Below are positions 14,194-23,335 of a stretch of DNA of 42,044 nucleotides, in pieces. The stretch's first letter is position 1; every line of letters starts with the position of its first letter. The notes under the pieces are model-generated. The model was not told the DNA's origin. It did no database searches and saw only the letters and a list, made by a program, of their open reading frames with translations. The stretch is from a virus, in IMG/VR virus record IMGVR_UViG_3300028802_000034, positions 1-42,044 of that record; one strand, written 5' to 3'. Made by a program: the position numbers and the translations under genes.

Positions 14194-15543
14194 CTAGCCT
14201 CCTCCGCCTTGCGGGGTGAACACGGGCTGCTGGTTCCACTGTCTCGGGTCGTTGATTATGTCCATGCCCTGCTGCCGCAGCAGCTCCAGCGCGATTGCGT
14301 CACGCGCTTGGAAGCTGTCACCAGCCGGGTACTGCTGAATGTTCGGATTGCTGTTCGGGAAAAACGCCCCCGGCCCTGCCGGGGTGTTGCCCGCTGGCCG
14401 CGCGGAGCCGGGGGTGTAGCCGCCTACCGGAGTGGCTCCGTTGTCGAACACGTTATTGGTCGGTGACCGGCTGTAATCAGGTGCCCCGCCATAGTCGCCC
14501 GCCGACGTGAAGCCGCCGCTGGCCCCGGCCCCACCGCCGCCGCCGCCGTTCATGAGGCGCGTCCACCAACTGTTGTCGCCCGCATCGGTCGAGGCATAGC
14601 CGCCGCCACCAATATCCGGATAGCCGGGCAGCTGCGGCAGGTTTCCCGGCGTGGCGTAGTCTTGCGGCGGCTGCACCCCGCCCGGCGTGTTGTACAGCGG
14701 CAGTCGGTCGGCCTTCGGAAAGGCCGCAGGCTGACCCAAGTCCGGCGGGGTTGGCGGGCCTTGATAGGGCTCGTTCGGGTTGGAGAAGCCCTTCGGGATG
14801 ACGCCACTAAAGGGACGCCAGCCGCCTGCTCCATCAGAGATCATCGGCTGTCCGAGTACCTCTCGGACCTCGGGCGAACCGCTGCCGCCCCTCAGTGCCG
14901 AATAGGGATCGTTGTCAACCAGCGTCGGGAACTGGACCGGCGCAGCGCCGCCACCGGGATCGGGGTCATAGTACAGATCGCGGCTCACGGTGCTGGGGCC
15001 GGTGCCGCCGGGATAACCGGTGCCGGTGTAGTCGGGAAGATAGGACTGTGGCTGTGGCTGCGGCTGCGGCTGTGGCTGCGCCTGCGGCGTGTAGCCGTAG
15101 GACGGGCCGAGATCGGTCGGATCGGAGTAGCCGGGGACGCCCGCGTTGCGCATCGCCTCCACCCACCAATCGTTGCCGCCGCTCATCCCGCCTGTCCCGG
15201 CGGGACCACCGTCACTCTGCGGCGCATAACCACCACCACCACCGCCGCCCCCACCGCCTAACGGCGTGCCGCTGTAGGAGCTTAGGCCGCCGCCGGGGCT
15301 GTAGGTGCCGACAGGTGCAGGGTCGCCAAACGACGGGTAGCCGCCGACTGTGCCGTAGCCGCTGGAGGGCCCGTGCGTCTGGACGTCGATGTTGTGCTGA
15401 TCGGTCTGGTTCTGCGCGTAGTTTATGACGTCGCGGGTGTTCTGCGCCGCGTTCGCCATCGTATTGTTGTACGCCGCATTGGCCGCAGGCGTGTAGCCGT
15501 TGCCGTAATCGAAGTTGGCGTTGTAACCGCTGTAAAGAGACAT
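14194..15543 (-). CDS. Gly/Pro/Tyr-rich structural protein (449 aa)
   Basis: The start at 15543 (MSLYSGYNANFDYGNGY) has AGGAG nine to ten bases upstream; the frame stays open further upstream but runs into the preceding gene. The protein is dominated by Gly, Pro, Tyr, Asn and Ser, with runs of glycine (near residue 85 and near 330) and a (QP)n tract at about residue 160. It is probably disordered or fibrous. Such proteins occur between tail hub and GNAT genes in related podoviruses without assigned function. The ORF ends PQGGGG-TAG and is directly followed in frame by the next ATG. Confidence 0.65.
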   Translation of the reverse strand: MSLYSGYNANFDYGNGYTPAANAAYNNTMANAAQNTRDVINYAQNQTDQHNIDVQTHGPSSGYGTVGGYPSFGDPAPVGTYSPGGGLSSYSGTPLGGGGGGGGGGYAPQSDGGPAGTGGMSGGNDWWVEAMRNAGVPGYSDPTDLGPSYGYTPQAQPQPQPQPQPQSYLPDYTGTGYPGGTGPSTVSRDLYYDPDPGGGAAPVQFPTLVDNDPYSALRGGSGSPEVREVLGQPMISDGAGGWRPFSGVIPKGFSNPNEPYQGPPTPPDLGQPAAFPKADRLPLYNTPGGVQPPQDYATPGNLPQLPGYPDIGGGGYASTDAGDNSWWTRLMNGGGGGGAGASGGFTSAGDYGGAPDYSRSPTNNVFDNGATPVGGYTPGSARPAGNTPAGPGAFFPNSNPNIQQYPAGDSFQARDAIALELLRQQGMDIINDPRQWNQQPVFTPQGGGG

Positions 15544-15554
15544 TGTGTTCGCTC

Positions 15555-17447
15555 CTATACGACGACGCCTTCGCGCTCGAATGTTGCTGCGATGCTGATC
15601 AGCTCGACCAGCGGTTTGGATCGTTGTCCCACGGTTATCTGCACGACCGGCGCGTGGCTGAAGCCGGTGATGCCGATCGAGACCCAGCCGGTGTTCCGTA
15701 TCGTTGGCTTGCTCGGCTCGCCCTGATCCCACTGCGCGTAAGCGGCGCGCTGCGGCGCGGTTGGCACCGGCGACGGCGTCGGCTGCGTGGCCGACAGCGT
15801 CCAGTGCGTCGGGTTCGCCGTGCGATACGCCTCGAACGTGCCGGTCGCCGGGCTGCTGTGCGCCACCGCGCACTGCCAGTTGTCGTGCGTCAACGCATCA
15901 TAGGCCTTGTTGCCAACGGTGTAGGCATGCGACGGCACCCACAGCGGGTCAAACAGGCTGACACCCGGTCCCCATACACCCTGATCCCAGACGTCGAACG
16001 GTTCGGTGTCCGGCCCGGCGTTCGGTGGCGGCGGCAGCGTGATGACGTAATCGACGCACGCCGACAGCTGCGGCTGAAACGGCTCACCGTTGCGAGCGGA
16101 GAATGACGCTCGCGCCTGCCGCCACGTCGCTGTCTGCGAAGGTGACTGAAACACTTCCCAGCCGCCGACCAGCACTGCCGTGTACGGCCTGCCGTTGTCG
16201 TAGCCGGTGCGGTCGGCCTGCATGATCTGGCCGGTCTGCGTACCGAAGAACAAATCGCCGCGCATCTTCATGAAGCAAGTAGCGTCCCACCCGGTGAAGC
16301 GGCACCATGCGCCGGTGGCTTGGTTGACGACGGCGCAGAGCTGCTTGCCGGGCTTGCCGCCGGGCCACGTCACGAACATGCCGCCGAACTCGTCCCACTT
16401 GCACATCGTCCAAGGGAAGGCGCGCTTGGCAAGCGCCTCCTCCCGCCACATCGACTTGATCGGCCGCGTGATCGCCGCCAGCTCCAGCTCGGCGCGGTCC
16501 TTGTTGATCGCACCCGACGTCGGCATGATGCCGTCGATCGTCGCGATCAAGAGATCGCCGCCGACAAGGATGTGCGCGTTCATGCCCATTGGCGGCGACA
16601 TCTCGTAGCGGCCTTCCTGCCGCCAGTTGGCGGCATCGGCCGGGTTGCTGCCGGTGAATATCAGCAGCTCGCCGAGATCAGTGCAGAATACGAGCTTGTC
16701 ATCCGCACCATCCCCCGCGTCAATTGACCAAACCGCGCAAAACAGCAGCTTGCCGCCTCTGTTTGCCGCGCCCGACAGCGGGATCATCTCCAGATTGCCG
16801 CCGACAGCGTTGATCGGCAAATACCACGCGTTCATGCTGTTCTTCTCGATGAAGAACAGGTGCTCGCGGTACTTGCAGACGTAGACGAGGTTGGCACCGC
16901 CATCGACCTTCGCTCCGGGGTACTTCACAAGGTCGACGTCGATCGTCGACGGCTTGCCCGCTGGCGGCGCGTAGCCGTTGATCAGCACTTCCCAGTCAGT
17001 GCCGTTGTAGCGCAGCGGCGGATCACCGGCGTCGTTGACGACAATCAGCCACTCGCCGCCTTGGTTGGCGAATTGCGATGCGACGTGATTGCCGGATGTC
17101 TGGCCGGACTTCACCAGCACCGGCGCGGCGCTGACGTCGTAGATCTTCGACGCGTTGCAGGCGAACATCTTGTAAGCACCGAGACCGGTGGCGCTGACGT
17201 ACTCGAACGACGAGATCACCGGCGTCGTCTCTGGCAACTGCGCCCACAGCTCGTGCCCTCCGCGCAGCTTGCAGCCGCGCATCGTCGGTGCCCAATTGTC
17301 CATAATCAGCGCAGCGCCGGGCTGCATGTAGGTCTCATTCTCGTTCAATATGATGCCGCGCGTCGGCGCGGGAAACGTCACCGTCTCCAGATGCTGCGCA
17401 ATCTGCTGCTCGACAGCAACGCGGCGGAATAGCTGGTGCCTGCTCAT
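15555..17447 (-). CDS. Tail hub/nozzle-like beta-propeller protein (630 aa)
   Basis: The start at 17447 overlaps the collagen-fibre stop (ATGA). The N-terminal third ([20 protein letters not shown], then [20 protein letters not shown]) and the repeated blocks with [33 protein letters not shown] and [11 protein letters not shown] resemble the tail tubular protein B/nozzle class of podoviruses, where repeats form a propeller-like tube around the DNA exit channel. Near residues 500-555, [20 protein letters not shown]...WQC resembles the short carbohydrate-binding fold of CBM5/12-type domains and may touch cell-surface glycans. Function is inferred from order (after the adaptor gene) and repeat pattern. 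Confidence 0.75.
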   Translation of the reverse strand: MSRHQLFRRVAVEQQIAQHLETVTFPAPTRGIILNENETYMQPGAALIMDNWAPTMRGCKLRGGHELWAQLPETTPVISSFEYVSATGLGAYKMFACNASKIYDVSAAPVLVKSGQTSGNHVASQFANQGGEWLIVVNDAGDPPLRYNGTDWEVLINGYAPPAGKPSTIDVDLVKYPGAKVDGGANLVYVCKYREHLFFIEKNSMNAWYLPINAVGGNLEMIPLSGAANRGGKLLFCAVWSIDAGDGADDKLVFCTDLGELLIFTGSNPADAANWRQEGRYEMSPPMGMNAHILVGGDLLIATIDGIMPTSGAINKDRAELELAAITRPIKSMWREEALAKRAFPWTMCKWDEFGGMFVTWPGGKPGKQLCAVVNQATGAWCRFTGWDATCFMKMRGDLFFGTQTGQIMQADRTGYDNGRPYTAVLVGGWEVFQSPSQTATWRQARASFSARNGEPFQPQLSACVDYVITLPPPPNAGPDTEPFDVWDQGVWGPGVSLFDPLWVPSHAYTVGNKAYDALTHDNWQCAVAHSSPATGTFEAYRTANPTHWTLSATQPTPSPVPTAPQRAAYAQWDQGEPSKPTIRNTGWVSIGITGFSHAPVVQITVGQRSKPLVELISIAATFEREGVVV

Positions 17448-19393
17448 GCTGCCACCTTCGGATCTGTGCGGCCTTCCAGCTCTCGCACGCGAGCGCGCAG
17501 CACCTTCAGCTCCTGCAAGATCACAGGCACATACTTCGAATAGTCCACGCCCCATAGCTCATCGTCAGTGCCTTCCTTGGCTTCCGGCGCGAGCGGCGCG
17601 CCCTCGACATGCACGACGACGGACGGCAGCACGTTGATCGCCTCCTGCGCGATCACGCCGTAGGCGCGCTCCTCGGTGTCGCGCCATTTGAAATCATAGA
17701 CGTTGGTTTCATCGATGATCGAGCCGCTGTCGAAGGCCTGCAGGTCTGTCTTTCGCCTGCCGTCCGATGATGTCACGTAGGACGTGGTCGATGCGCTGCA
17801 GTAGATGTAGCCGACGTTGGACCCGGCGGCGTTCTGGAACATGATCGGGTTGGTGCCGTCGGTCACTGGCCGGTAGCAAGTGCCGTACATAGTGCCGCCG
17901 CCCGGAAACGCGATCTGGTCGATGCAGCCGAATGGCGATGCGGCGCTGGAGCCGATAGTTTGGCTGGTTTTAACCCATAGCCAATTGCAGGCTATCTGGT
18001 TGTCGATGTTGATCCAGCCGCCGATGAAGTTGAACGCGCCGTTTTCGTAGCTGATGTAGTTGGTCCCGTTGGCTCCGAAGCGATAGCAGCCGTCGGTGGC
18101 GCTGCCGTTGAGCGCCTGCGTAATGCCGCCTTGCTCAATAGCGGCGCTGAGTGTGCCGTTGGCTTGCCGGAAGTAGGTGTGAAGACCGTCGATGTAGTTG
18201 TCGCCGGTCCCGCCATTGCCGATTATGAAAGCGGAGTAGGCGTTTGTTGCGTAGATGACTGACCGCGCCGTCGAGCCACTGTTGGTGTTGACCTGAAGGC
18301 CGACTTGAGACACAAGCCCCGCCGCCTCCGAGATGTAGGCCCAGTTAAGGGCCGCGTTGTAGGGCTGGAAGAAGACGCCGCCGCCGTTGGCGGCGCGAAG
18401 GATGACGTTGCTGCTCTCGAAGCCGATATGCTGCGCGTTCGCACCGGCAACGCCGATGCGCGCTGTGTAGACGTAGCCTCCTACGTTCAGGGTATCCAAG
18501 ATGTTCGTGGGTGCGCCGTTGATGTTGAGCGGGGTCCAGCCGTTACCGGCGGCGTTGATGGCCCCGATCCCGGTGACACCTGCATTGTCGTAGGCGATAA
18601 AGCTGGAACCGGCAGTTGTCTTCACACTGAGCGGGAAGCTGTGCGGCGTGCCGTTGACGTAAACCGCAGGCACGACCAGCGCGCCGGTCATGGTGTCGCC
18701 TGCCTTCAGCACCCGCAGATTATCGGCAGTTGCCATGGCGCTGGCATCGGCCTTCGTGGTGTCGCTGGGGTGCTTATGGTCGCCGCGCGCATAGAGCAGC
18801 GACACGCCCGGCGCGGCGACGCCGTCCATCAGCGGGTTGGCGTCGCTCGGCGTCCGTGTCGCGCCGTCTGCGCCTGCGGGGCCAGTCGCGCCGGTGTCGC
18901 CCTTGACGCCTTGCGGACCCTGCGGTCCAGTCGGCCCTTGCGGACCCGGTACCGTGCTAGCAGCTCCCGTCGCGCCAGTAGGCCCCGCAGGCCCCGCAGG
19001 CCCCTGCGGACCCGGCACCGTGCTGTCAGCTCCGGGCGGTCCCGCCGCGCCGTCAGCGCCGGGCGGCCCCTGCGGCCCTGGCACGGTGCTGGCGGCACCA
19101 GTTGCACCAGTGTCACCCTTGACGCCCTGCGGGCCGGTTGGGCCAACAGGACCAGTAGGACCAGTTGGACCCGGCACTGTGCTGGCAGCGCCAGTTGCAC
19201 CTGTCGGCCCGACAGGCCCTGCCGGGCCTGTCGCACCTTCTGGACCTGACGGGCCAATCGGACCTATCGGCCCCTGCGGCCCTGCCGGACCTGTCGCACC
19301 TTCTGGACCTGACGGGCCAATCGGACCTATCGGCCCCTGCGGACCTTGCAGGGCGACGTTGTAGACGGCGGGAGGCGGGCTTACGAAGGCCAT
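17444..19393 (-). CDS. Collagen-like tail fibre with S74 chaperone domain (649 aa)
   Basis: The start [16 protein letters not shown] (ATG 19393) has AAGGAGC at a good distance; an upstream ATG at 19414 is less likely. Residues ~17-178 are Gly-X-Y repeats ([10 protein letters not shown]...), interrupted four times by G(A/D)(A)STVPGP, predicting a collagen triple helix. Then comes [18 protein letters not shown] and a beta-rich shaft with [20 protein letters not shown], paralogous to the 5787-7463 fibre. The C-terminal S74 unit carries [10 protein letters not shown] (SDxRxK signature) and [14 protein letters not shown], with a final coiled coil. The two fibres may be alternative or joint receptor-binding proteins. 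Confidence 0.88.
   Translation of the reverse strand: MAFVSPPPAVYNVALQGPQGPIGPIGPSGPEGATGPAGPQGPIGPIGPSGPEGATGPAGPVGPTGATGAASTVPGPTGPTGPVGPTGPQGVKGDTGATGAASTVPGPQGPPGADGAAGPPGADSTVPGPQGPAGPAGPTGATGAASTVPGPQGPTGPQGPQGVKGDTGATGPAGADGATRTPSDANPLMDGVAAPGVSLLYARGDHKHPSDTTKADASAMATADNLRVLKAGDTMTGALVVPAVYVNGTPHSFPLSVKTTAGSSFIAYDNAGVTGIGAINAAGNGWTPLNINGAPTNILDTLNVGGYVYTARIGVAGANAQHIGFESSNVILRAANGGGVFFQPYNAALNWAYISEAAGLVSQVGLQVNTNSGSTARSVIYATNAYSAFIIGNGGTGDNYIDGLHTYFRQANGTLSAAIEQGGITQALNGSATDGCYRFGANGTNYISYENGAFNFIGGWINIDNQIACNWLWVKTSQTIGSSAASPFGCIDQIAFPGGGTMYGTCYRPVTDGTNPIMFQNAAGSNVGYIYCSASTTSYVTSSDGRRKTDLQAFDSGSIIDETNVYDFKWRDTEERAYGVIAQEAINVLPSVVVHVEGAPLAPEAKEGTDDELWGVDYSKYVPVILQELKVLRARVRELEGRTDPKVAA
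19215..19340. repeat. Tandem 63-bp repeat in the collagen-like region
   Basis: Two adjacent 63-bp units, 19215-19277 and 19278-19340, differ at one base (G/A in the GCCGG(G/A)CCTG segment). Each encodes the same 21 residues around [19 protein letters not shown]. Such a repeat can expand or contract in 21-residue steps without breaking the Gly-X-Y register, changing fibre length. Confidence 0.9.
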
Positions 19394-20118
19394 GGCGCGC
19401 TCCTTCCACCCCACGAGCTGACCCGACGTCCGATGATAATCGGTGCCGGGCTGTCACTACCGGAGGCGAACGACAGCGCATCGGCGTAGGTGCCGAGATC
19501 TTCAGCGTAAGCACCACCCTTGCTGGCCTTCCATTGCCAGATCATACCGAGCATCAACAAACGCTCATCAAGACGGAAACTGTCGGCGTCATCCATGAAG
19601 CGGTCGCCGAAGCCGCCGCTGGCGAGCTTGATGCAGTTCTTGTCGAGGTAGGTGTAATGCGCGAAGACGCCGACAGGCATGACCGGAACTACAAGCATCT
19701 GCCCGCCTAGCTTCGTCCACTCGCCAAACGCGCTACTGTGGTTGGCGATGCGGTTCTGCACCCACTGGTCGGTATCCGGGACGAACGTCATTGGCTGCTG
19801 CATCGACGACGTTCGCCAGACGTTGGCCGTCAGCAACAGCCGCTTGAAATTTGCCGGTATCGGAAAGGCCGTCGTGCCGATGAACACACCCGTAGGATCA
19901 GGCGGCGGCGGCACATAGGCACCATCGCCGACCATGGTGTGGGTCTGGCGCAACTCGGTCCAGTCGCGGTTGTCGTATGCAATGCGCTGCGCCATCTCGT
20001 TGGCGAGCGACAGCATCTCCTGCATGGTGCGGTTGCCGGTGATGCCGGGTATCACGGCGCTGGGGATCGTGACCCCGACCACCGCGCAGACATCCTTCAC
20101 CACCGACAACAGCGTCAT
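19381..20118 (-). CDS. Head-tail adaptor / tail tubular protein A-like (245 aa)
   Basis: The protein starts [20 protein letters not shown], with a helical N-terminus continuing through [19 protein letters not shown] and [13 protein letters not shown] beta-rich centre follows ([41 protein letters not shown]) and then a helical C-terminus ([18 protein letters not shown]). This order matches the gp11-like adaptors of short-tailed phages that join portal and tail nozzle. It lies between head genes and the nozzle-like protein. One base separates it from the upstream gene; its 3' end overlaps the fibre start by 13 bp. Confidence 0.75.
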   Translation of the reverse strand: MTLLSVVKDVCAVVGVTIPSAVIPGITGNRTMQEMLSLANEMAQRIAYDNRDWTELRQTHTMVGDGAYVPPPPDPTGVFIGTTAFPIPANFKRLLLTANVWRTSSMQQPMTFVPDTDQWVQNRIANHSSAFGEWTKLGGQMLVVPVMPVGVFAHYTYLDKNCIKLASGGFGDRFMDDADSFRLDERLLMLGMIWQWKASKGGAYAEDLGTYADALSFASGSDSPAPIIIGRRVSSWGGRSAPWPS

Positions 20119-20119
20119 G

Positions 20120-20827
20120 TCAGGCCGCCTTCTGCTTCGCTTCGCGCGCCATTCGCGTCAGCGTCTTGCGGTTCAGCGAACCGTGTGGCGCGTGGCCGGT
20201 ATTGACCGTCACGAACTCGCGCAGTTCATCCAGCTCCATACCGTTGAACTCCGCGTCGGCGTCGGCCTCGCGTTGCTTCTTGATCACGAGATCCTCCTCC
20301 AGCACGGCGTTGCGCGCGCGCAGCGCCTCCAGCTCCGCCTGCAGCTGCAGGGTCGGAGCCGATGACTTGCTGTCGGCGATGTACTCCGTCGCCTTGTTCT
20401 TCATGTCACGGCCGCCGGGGCCGAGGTTCTTCAGCTCGCTGCCATCGATGTCGGCGAGCTGTTCGAGCGTATAGATGTTCTGCGCCCGCAGCTCGGCACG
20501 CCGACCGGCGGTCAGGAACGGCACGCGGTCGATCGGCGTCCCGGTCTTGGTCTGCGCGGCGTCGCGCTTGAACTGCTGGTACTGGTGCTTGAACCGCTCG
20601 GCGTAGGTCTGCTGCGTCTGCTCGCCGGTGTAGGGGTTGTCGACCCACCGCGTGACGGCGAGCGCCGGGAACACCTTGACGTCCTTCGAGCCGGGCGAGC
20701 GGATCTCGCACACCTCGATGTCCTCGAAGATCTCGCGGCCTTCCTTCAGTGTCTTGGCATCGTCTCGCTTCGCGATGTGCTTGAACAGCACCACCAGCGC
20801 GTCGTCTGGATCTCGATTGGCAGGCAT
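20120..20827 (-). CDS. Structural-operon protein with helix-hairpin-helix and coiled coil (235 aa)
   Basis: The N-terminal half is a beta-containing domain (DIEVCEIRSPGSKDVKVFPA) with the peptide TRWVDNPYTGEQTQQTYAER. Residues 113-145 (LRAQNIYTLEQLADIDGSEL, then GPGGRDMKNKA) have the helix-hairpin-helix look seen in DNA-contacting or oligomerising modules. A coiled coil follows (LQAELEALRARNAVLEEDLV) and the tail is basic (NRKTLTRMAREAKQKAA). Similar proteins stand next to the capsid gene in related phages, annotated only as hypothetical. It may be a minor head protein. The start has GGAAAG about 13 bases upstream. Confidence 0.65.
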   Translation of the reverse strand: MPANRDPDDALVVLFKHIAKRDDAKTLKEGREIFEDIEVCEIRSPGSKDVKVFPALAVTRWVDNPYTGEQTQQTYAERFKHQYQQFKRDAAQTKTGTPIDRVPFLTAGRRAELRAQNIYTLEQLADIDGSELKNLGPGGRDMKNKATEYIADSKSSAPTLQLQAELEALRARNAVLEEDLVIKKQREADADAEFNGMELDELREFVTVNTGHAPHGSLNRKTLTRMAREAKQKAA

Positions 20828-20856
20828 GTGTCTCTCTTTCCTTCGCTGAATTGTGC

Positions 20857-20907
20857 GGCGGTGCCTTCGTGGAAGGAAAGGAGACTAACCTACACGTCGG
20901 CACCGCC
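20857..20907. other. Long-loop stem in the gap after the capsid gene
   Basis: GGCGGTGCC (20857-20865) pairs perfectly with GGCACCGCC (20899-20907) across a 33-nt loop. It lies in the 124-bp gap (20828-20951) between the capsid stop and the following gene, the largest gap within the head/tail genes apart from the one at 31559-31755. There is no U tract, so it is not a standard intrinsic terminator. It could protect or process the abundant capsid mRNA. Confidence 0.4.
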
Positions 20908-20951
20908 ACGTTAACCCGGCTCGTGTTCGGCGCGCCGGATGCCGCAAGTTG

Positions 20952-21971
20952 TTATGCGCCCGGTGCGCTGTCGAACAACCTCCAATTGAATAGAGGATTT
21001 GTCATAGTAAGTTCACCCATCCACCCAATAAATTGCGCCACTGCATCCTTATCGATGGGCATTTGCCCATCACCCTCGAACAGCTTGTCGAAGTTGCGGT
21101 TCGGGTGGTAGCGCAGGCGCAGGCTGCTGGTGTCCAGACCGAACGTGGTGTTGGCAGGCATGTTGCTGCCGATACCGCCGTCGAGCACGATCTCCGCGCG
21201 TTTCCCGCCGCCGATATATTCGAGGGCCGTGAAGCCGAGCTTGCCGAGGGATGTGCTGTTGGTCTGGTGCTGGATCGCCACCGTCGCCGCGTCGTATGCC
21301 GCGTAGTGCTCGGGCGACATCAGCAGCAGGTCGGCGTAATCACGACCGCGCGAGCGCTGCGTCATGATGTAGTTCAGCATCGGGCGGATTGTGGCCGAGG
21401 TGACCTGCGTCGAACCGGCGAGGAACGAGTTGGCGTCGTATGCGCCGGTGCGCCAGATCACTGCCGAACCGCGATCGATGCCACCGTAGACGCCGGTGGT
21501 GTTGAGCACGGGCACCGCGACTGCGAGGCCGGTGATCTGCTTGTTGCCGTTGGCCGAGCCGTCGGAGTAGATGCCCGCATCCATGGCGTCTTCCAGAGCC
21601 TTCTCGGCTGCGGCGAGGTACGCCTCGTAGACGTCTTCGAGCTGGCTGTCGCCCTCGTTGTTGAGGATCTCCTGCATCGAGAGGATGATCGGGATCACGA
21701 CCATCTTGGGATCGTAGTAGGCGTCGTTGAACAGATCGATCGCCGGGTTGAGCAGCTGGTCGTAGCCGCTGTACCACTGCGCCGACTGCTTGCCGATCTG
21801 CAGCGTCTGCCGGATCTTCGGCCCGCTGTAGGTCTGCCAGAGGCCTTTGCGCCGCATGACGGCGAGAAGGGCGTTGTTGTTCGAGACCAGATCCTGATAA
21901 CCCGAAGAGCGGTCTTCGACCGCCATCGACAGGATCTGCTGGTATTGAGCAAGAGGAGCAATATTTGGCAT
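20952..21971 (-). CDS. Major capsid protein (339 aa)
   Basis: The sequence MPNIAPLAQYQQILSMAVED, then LLAVMRRKGLWQTYSGPKIR, FYDP-like YYDPKMVVIPIILSMQEIL, LEDAMDAGIYSDGSANGNKQ and TQRSRGRDYADLLLMSPEHY is characteristic of the major capsid proteins of alphaproteobacterial and Burkholderia podoviruses. An HK97-type fold is expected for the family. Length is typical. It has the strongest ribosome site of the late block (GGGAGG seven to twelve bases before ATG), consistent with high expression. It follows the scaffold-like gene, the usual order in tailed phages. Confidence 0.88.
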   Translation of the reverse strand: MPNIAPLAQYQQILSMAVEDRSSGYQDLVSNNNALLAVMRRKGLWQTYSGPKIRQTLQIGKQSAQWYSGYDQLLNPAIDLFNDAYYDPKMVVIPIILSMQEILNNEGDSQLEDVYEAYLAAAEKALEDAMDAGIYSDGSANGNKQITGLAVAVPVLNTTGVYGGIDRGSAVIWRTGAYDANSFLAGSTQVTSATIRPMLNYIMTQRSRGRDYADLLLMSPEHYAAYDAATVAIQHQTNSTSLGKLGFTALEYIGGGKRAEIVLDGGIGSNMPANTTFGLDTSSLRLRYHPNRNFDKLFEGDGQMPIDKDAVAQFIGWMGELTMTNPLFNWRLFDSAPGA

Positions 21972-21994
21972 TCATGCCTCCCAAAGGGTTCAGA

Positions 21995-23281
21995 TCAGTG
22001 CGCGCCGTTCATGCGAGAGATCGCATTGCGAACGGCATCGCGTGCGGTTGGACTTGCCTTCTTCGGCCGCTGCGACGCTCCGTCTGAGGGAGCCACGCCG
22101 GGAGCGCCGTGGATGGATTTGTCCGGGGTCCGGGTCTGAGCCGATGGGTTGCCGGTCTGAGCGGCGCGGGTGGCGGGGTAGAGTAATTCCGCCCTTTTGT
22201 ATGCAGTCTCCAGATCGAAGCCGAGCCGCAGCTCGCGCTCGATCGGGATACCTAGCTCGTCCAGCCTCGGATGCGTGTCGGCGAACTGGTCGACGGCGGA
22301 TCGCGTATGCTGGAACCTCTGGGCATCCTGCCACTGCTGCAGGGTGCGTTTCAAGCCATTTACCTCGGCATGCAGCGCCCCGATCTGCTGCCGGGCGGCG
22401 TTCTGGGCATTGCCCTGCTGCACCATCTTGAGCTGCTCGGGGCTGCTGGAGAGCACGTGGTAGGCGATGTCGCGCAGGTTCAGCGGACGGCCGTCGGGTG
22501 CCTTCAGGCCGAGGTTGTGCACGATCAGGTCAAGCCCGGCGATCGGGTCATCGCGCAGCTTGTCCTCCATGCTGACGTAGTTGGAGAGCGCCGCCTCCAC
22601 GGTGGTGCCGCCCTCGGCCGCCATGCGGCGAAACGGCTCCAGCGGCCGGTAGCTCTCCAGCGCCTGCTGGTACTGGTGCATGGCCTTGCCGAACTCGTTG
22701 TGCATCCGGTGCACCTCGCCGCGCACGCTCTCCGGGGCGGCGGCCCAGTCACGCTTGGCGTGCTCCGCCATGCGCTGCGGCGGCGCGGCGTAGGGTGCCT
22801 GCGGGTGCAGGCGCGCGCCCTGTCCGCTTGGTCCGCTTGGTCCGCTTTGCGGGTTTTGCGGATCTGACGGAGCCTGCCGGGGGGCGAACCGGCCGCGATC
22901 GCGGGGCTGCGCCAGCGTCTCGGCGGGCTGGTCGCCCGGCCGCTTCTTCAGGTCCAGCTTCGGCGTGTCCTCAGGCGGGTTGTTGTGTCCCGCCTTGGCG
23001 GTGGCTGCAGGCGCGTCAGGCTGGCGCTGGGACGTTCTGGCGTCCTTGTCGCGGGGTTTGTTGGCCCGCTCGAACGCCTCCTGTATGGCCTCCCTGCGGC
23101 TCTTGGGGCGGTGCTCGGAACCCTTGTGCTCGACCTCCGCTGGCGGTGCCTGCGGGCCTACCGGGTTCGGGCTGTTGGTCGGGTTCTGGTTGATCGCAAC
23201 CTCTGAGGGGTTTGCAGACCCCTGAGAGGTTTGACTTGACTGCGGCGCGGCGCTGGGCGGCGTGACTGTGACGTCGGACAT
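21995..23281 (-). CDS. Scaffold-like head assembly protein (428 aa)
   Basis: The ATG at 23281 (MSDVTVTPPSAAPQSSQTSQ) has AAGGAG eight to thirteen bases upstream; an earlier frame-open start would run through the palindrome at 23309-23331. The first ~150 residues are Pro/Ser/Gln-rich and disordered, and the C-terminal ~230 residues are helical and charged (ESVRGEVHRMHNEFGKAMHQ, ALHAEVNGLKRTLQQWQDAQ). It ends with a short basic helix (ARDAVRNAISRMNGAH) of the kind that binds capsid subunits in scaffolds. Position directly before the capsid gene supports scaffold function. No protease was found nearby. Confidence 0.78.
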   Translation of the reverse strand: MSDVTVTPPSAAPQSSQTSQGSANPSEVAINQNPTNSPNPVGPQAPPAEVEHKGSEHRPKSRREAIQEAFERANKPRDKDARTSQRQPDAPAATAKAGHNNPPEDTPKLDLKKRPGDQPAETLAQPRDRGRFAPRQAPSDPQNPQSGPSGPSGQGARLHPQAPYAAPPQRMAEHAKRDWAAAPESVRGEVHRMHNEFGKAMHQYQQALESYRPLEPFRRMAAEGGTTVEAALSNYVSMEDKLRDDPIAGLDLIVHNLGLKAPDGRPLNLRDIAYHVLSSSPEQLKMVQQGNAQNAARQQIGALHAEVNGLKRTLQQWQDAQRFQHTRSAVDQFADTHPRLDELGIPIERELRLGFDLETAYKRAELLYPATRAAQTGNPSAQTRTPDKSIHGAPGVAPSDGASQRPKKASPTARDAVRNAISRMNGAH

Positions 23282-23308
23282 GGGTTCTCCTTGGTGACTT
23301 AAATGCGC

Positions 23309-23331
23309 TGTACGGACAGCCTGTCCGTACA
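23309..23331. promoter_or_regulatory. Perfect 23-bp palindrome before the scaffold gene
   Basis: TGTACGGACAG (23309-23319) and CTGTCCGTACA (23321-23331) are exact reverse complements around one central base. The palindrome fills most of the 54-bp gap between the 108-aa gene and the scaffold gene, 28 bp before the scaffold ATG. The inner GACAG/CTGTC half-sites are the same as in the -35 palindrome at 4449-4460. It may be a protein-binding operator or an mRNA hairpin (9-bp stem, 5-nt loop). A third GTCCG half-site lies just beyond, at about 23350. Confidence 0.7.
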
Positions 23332-23335
23332 ATCA

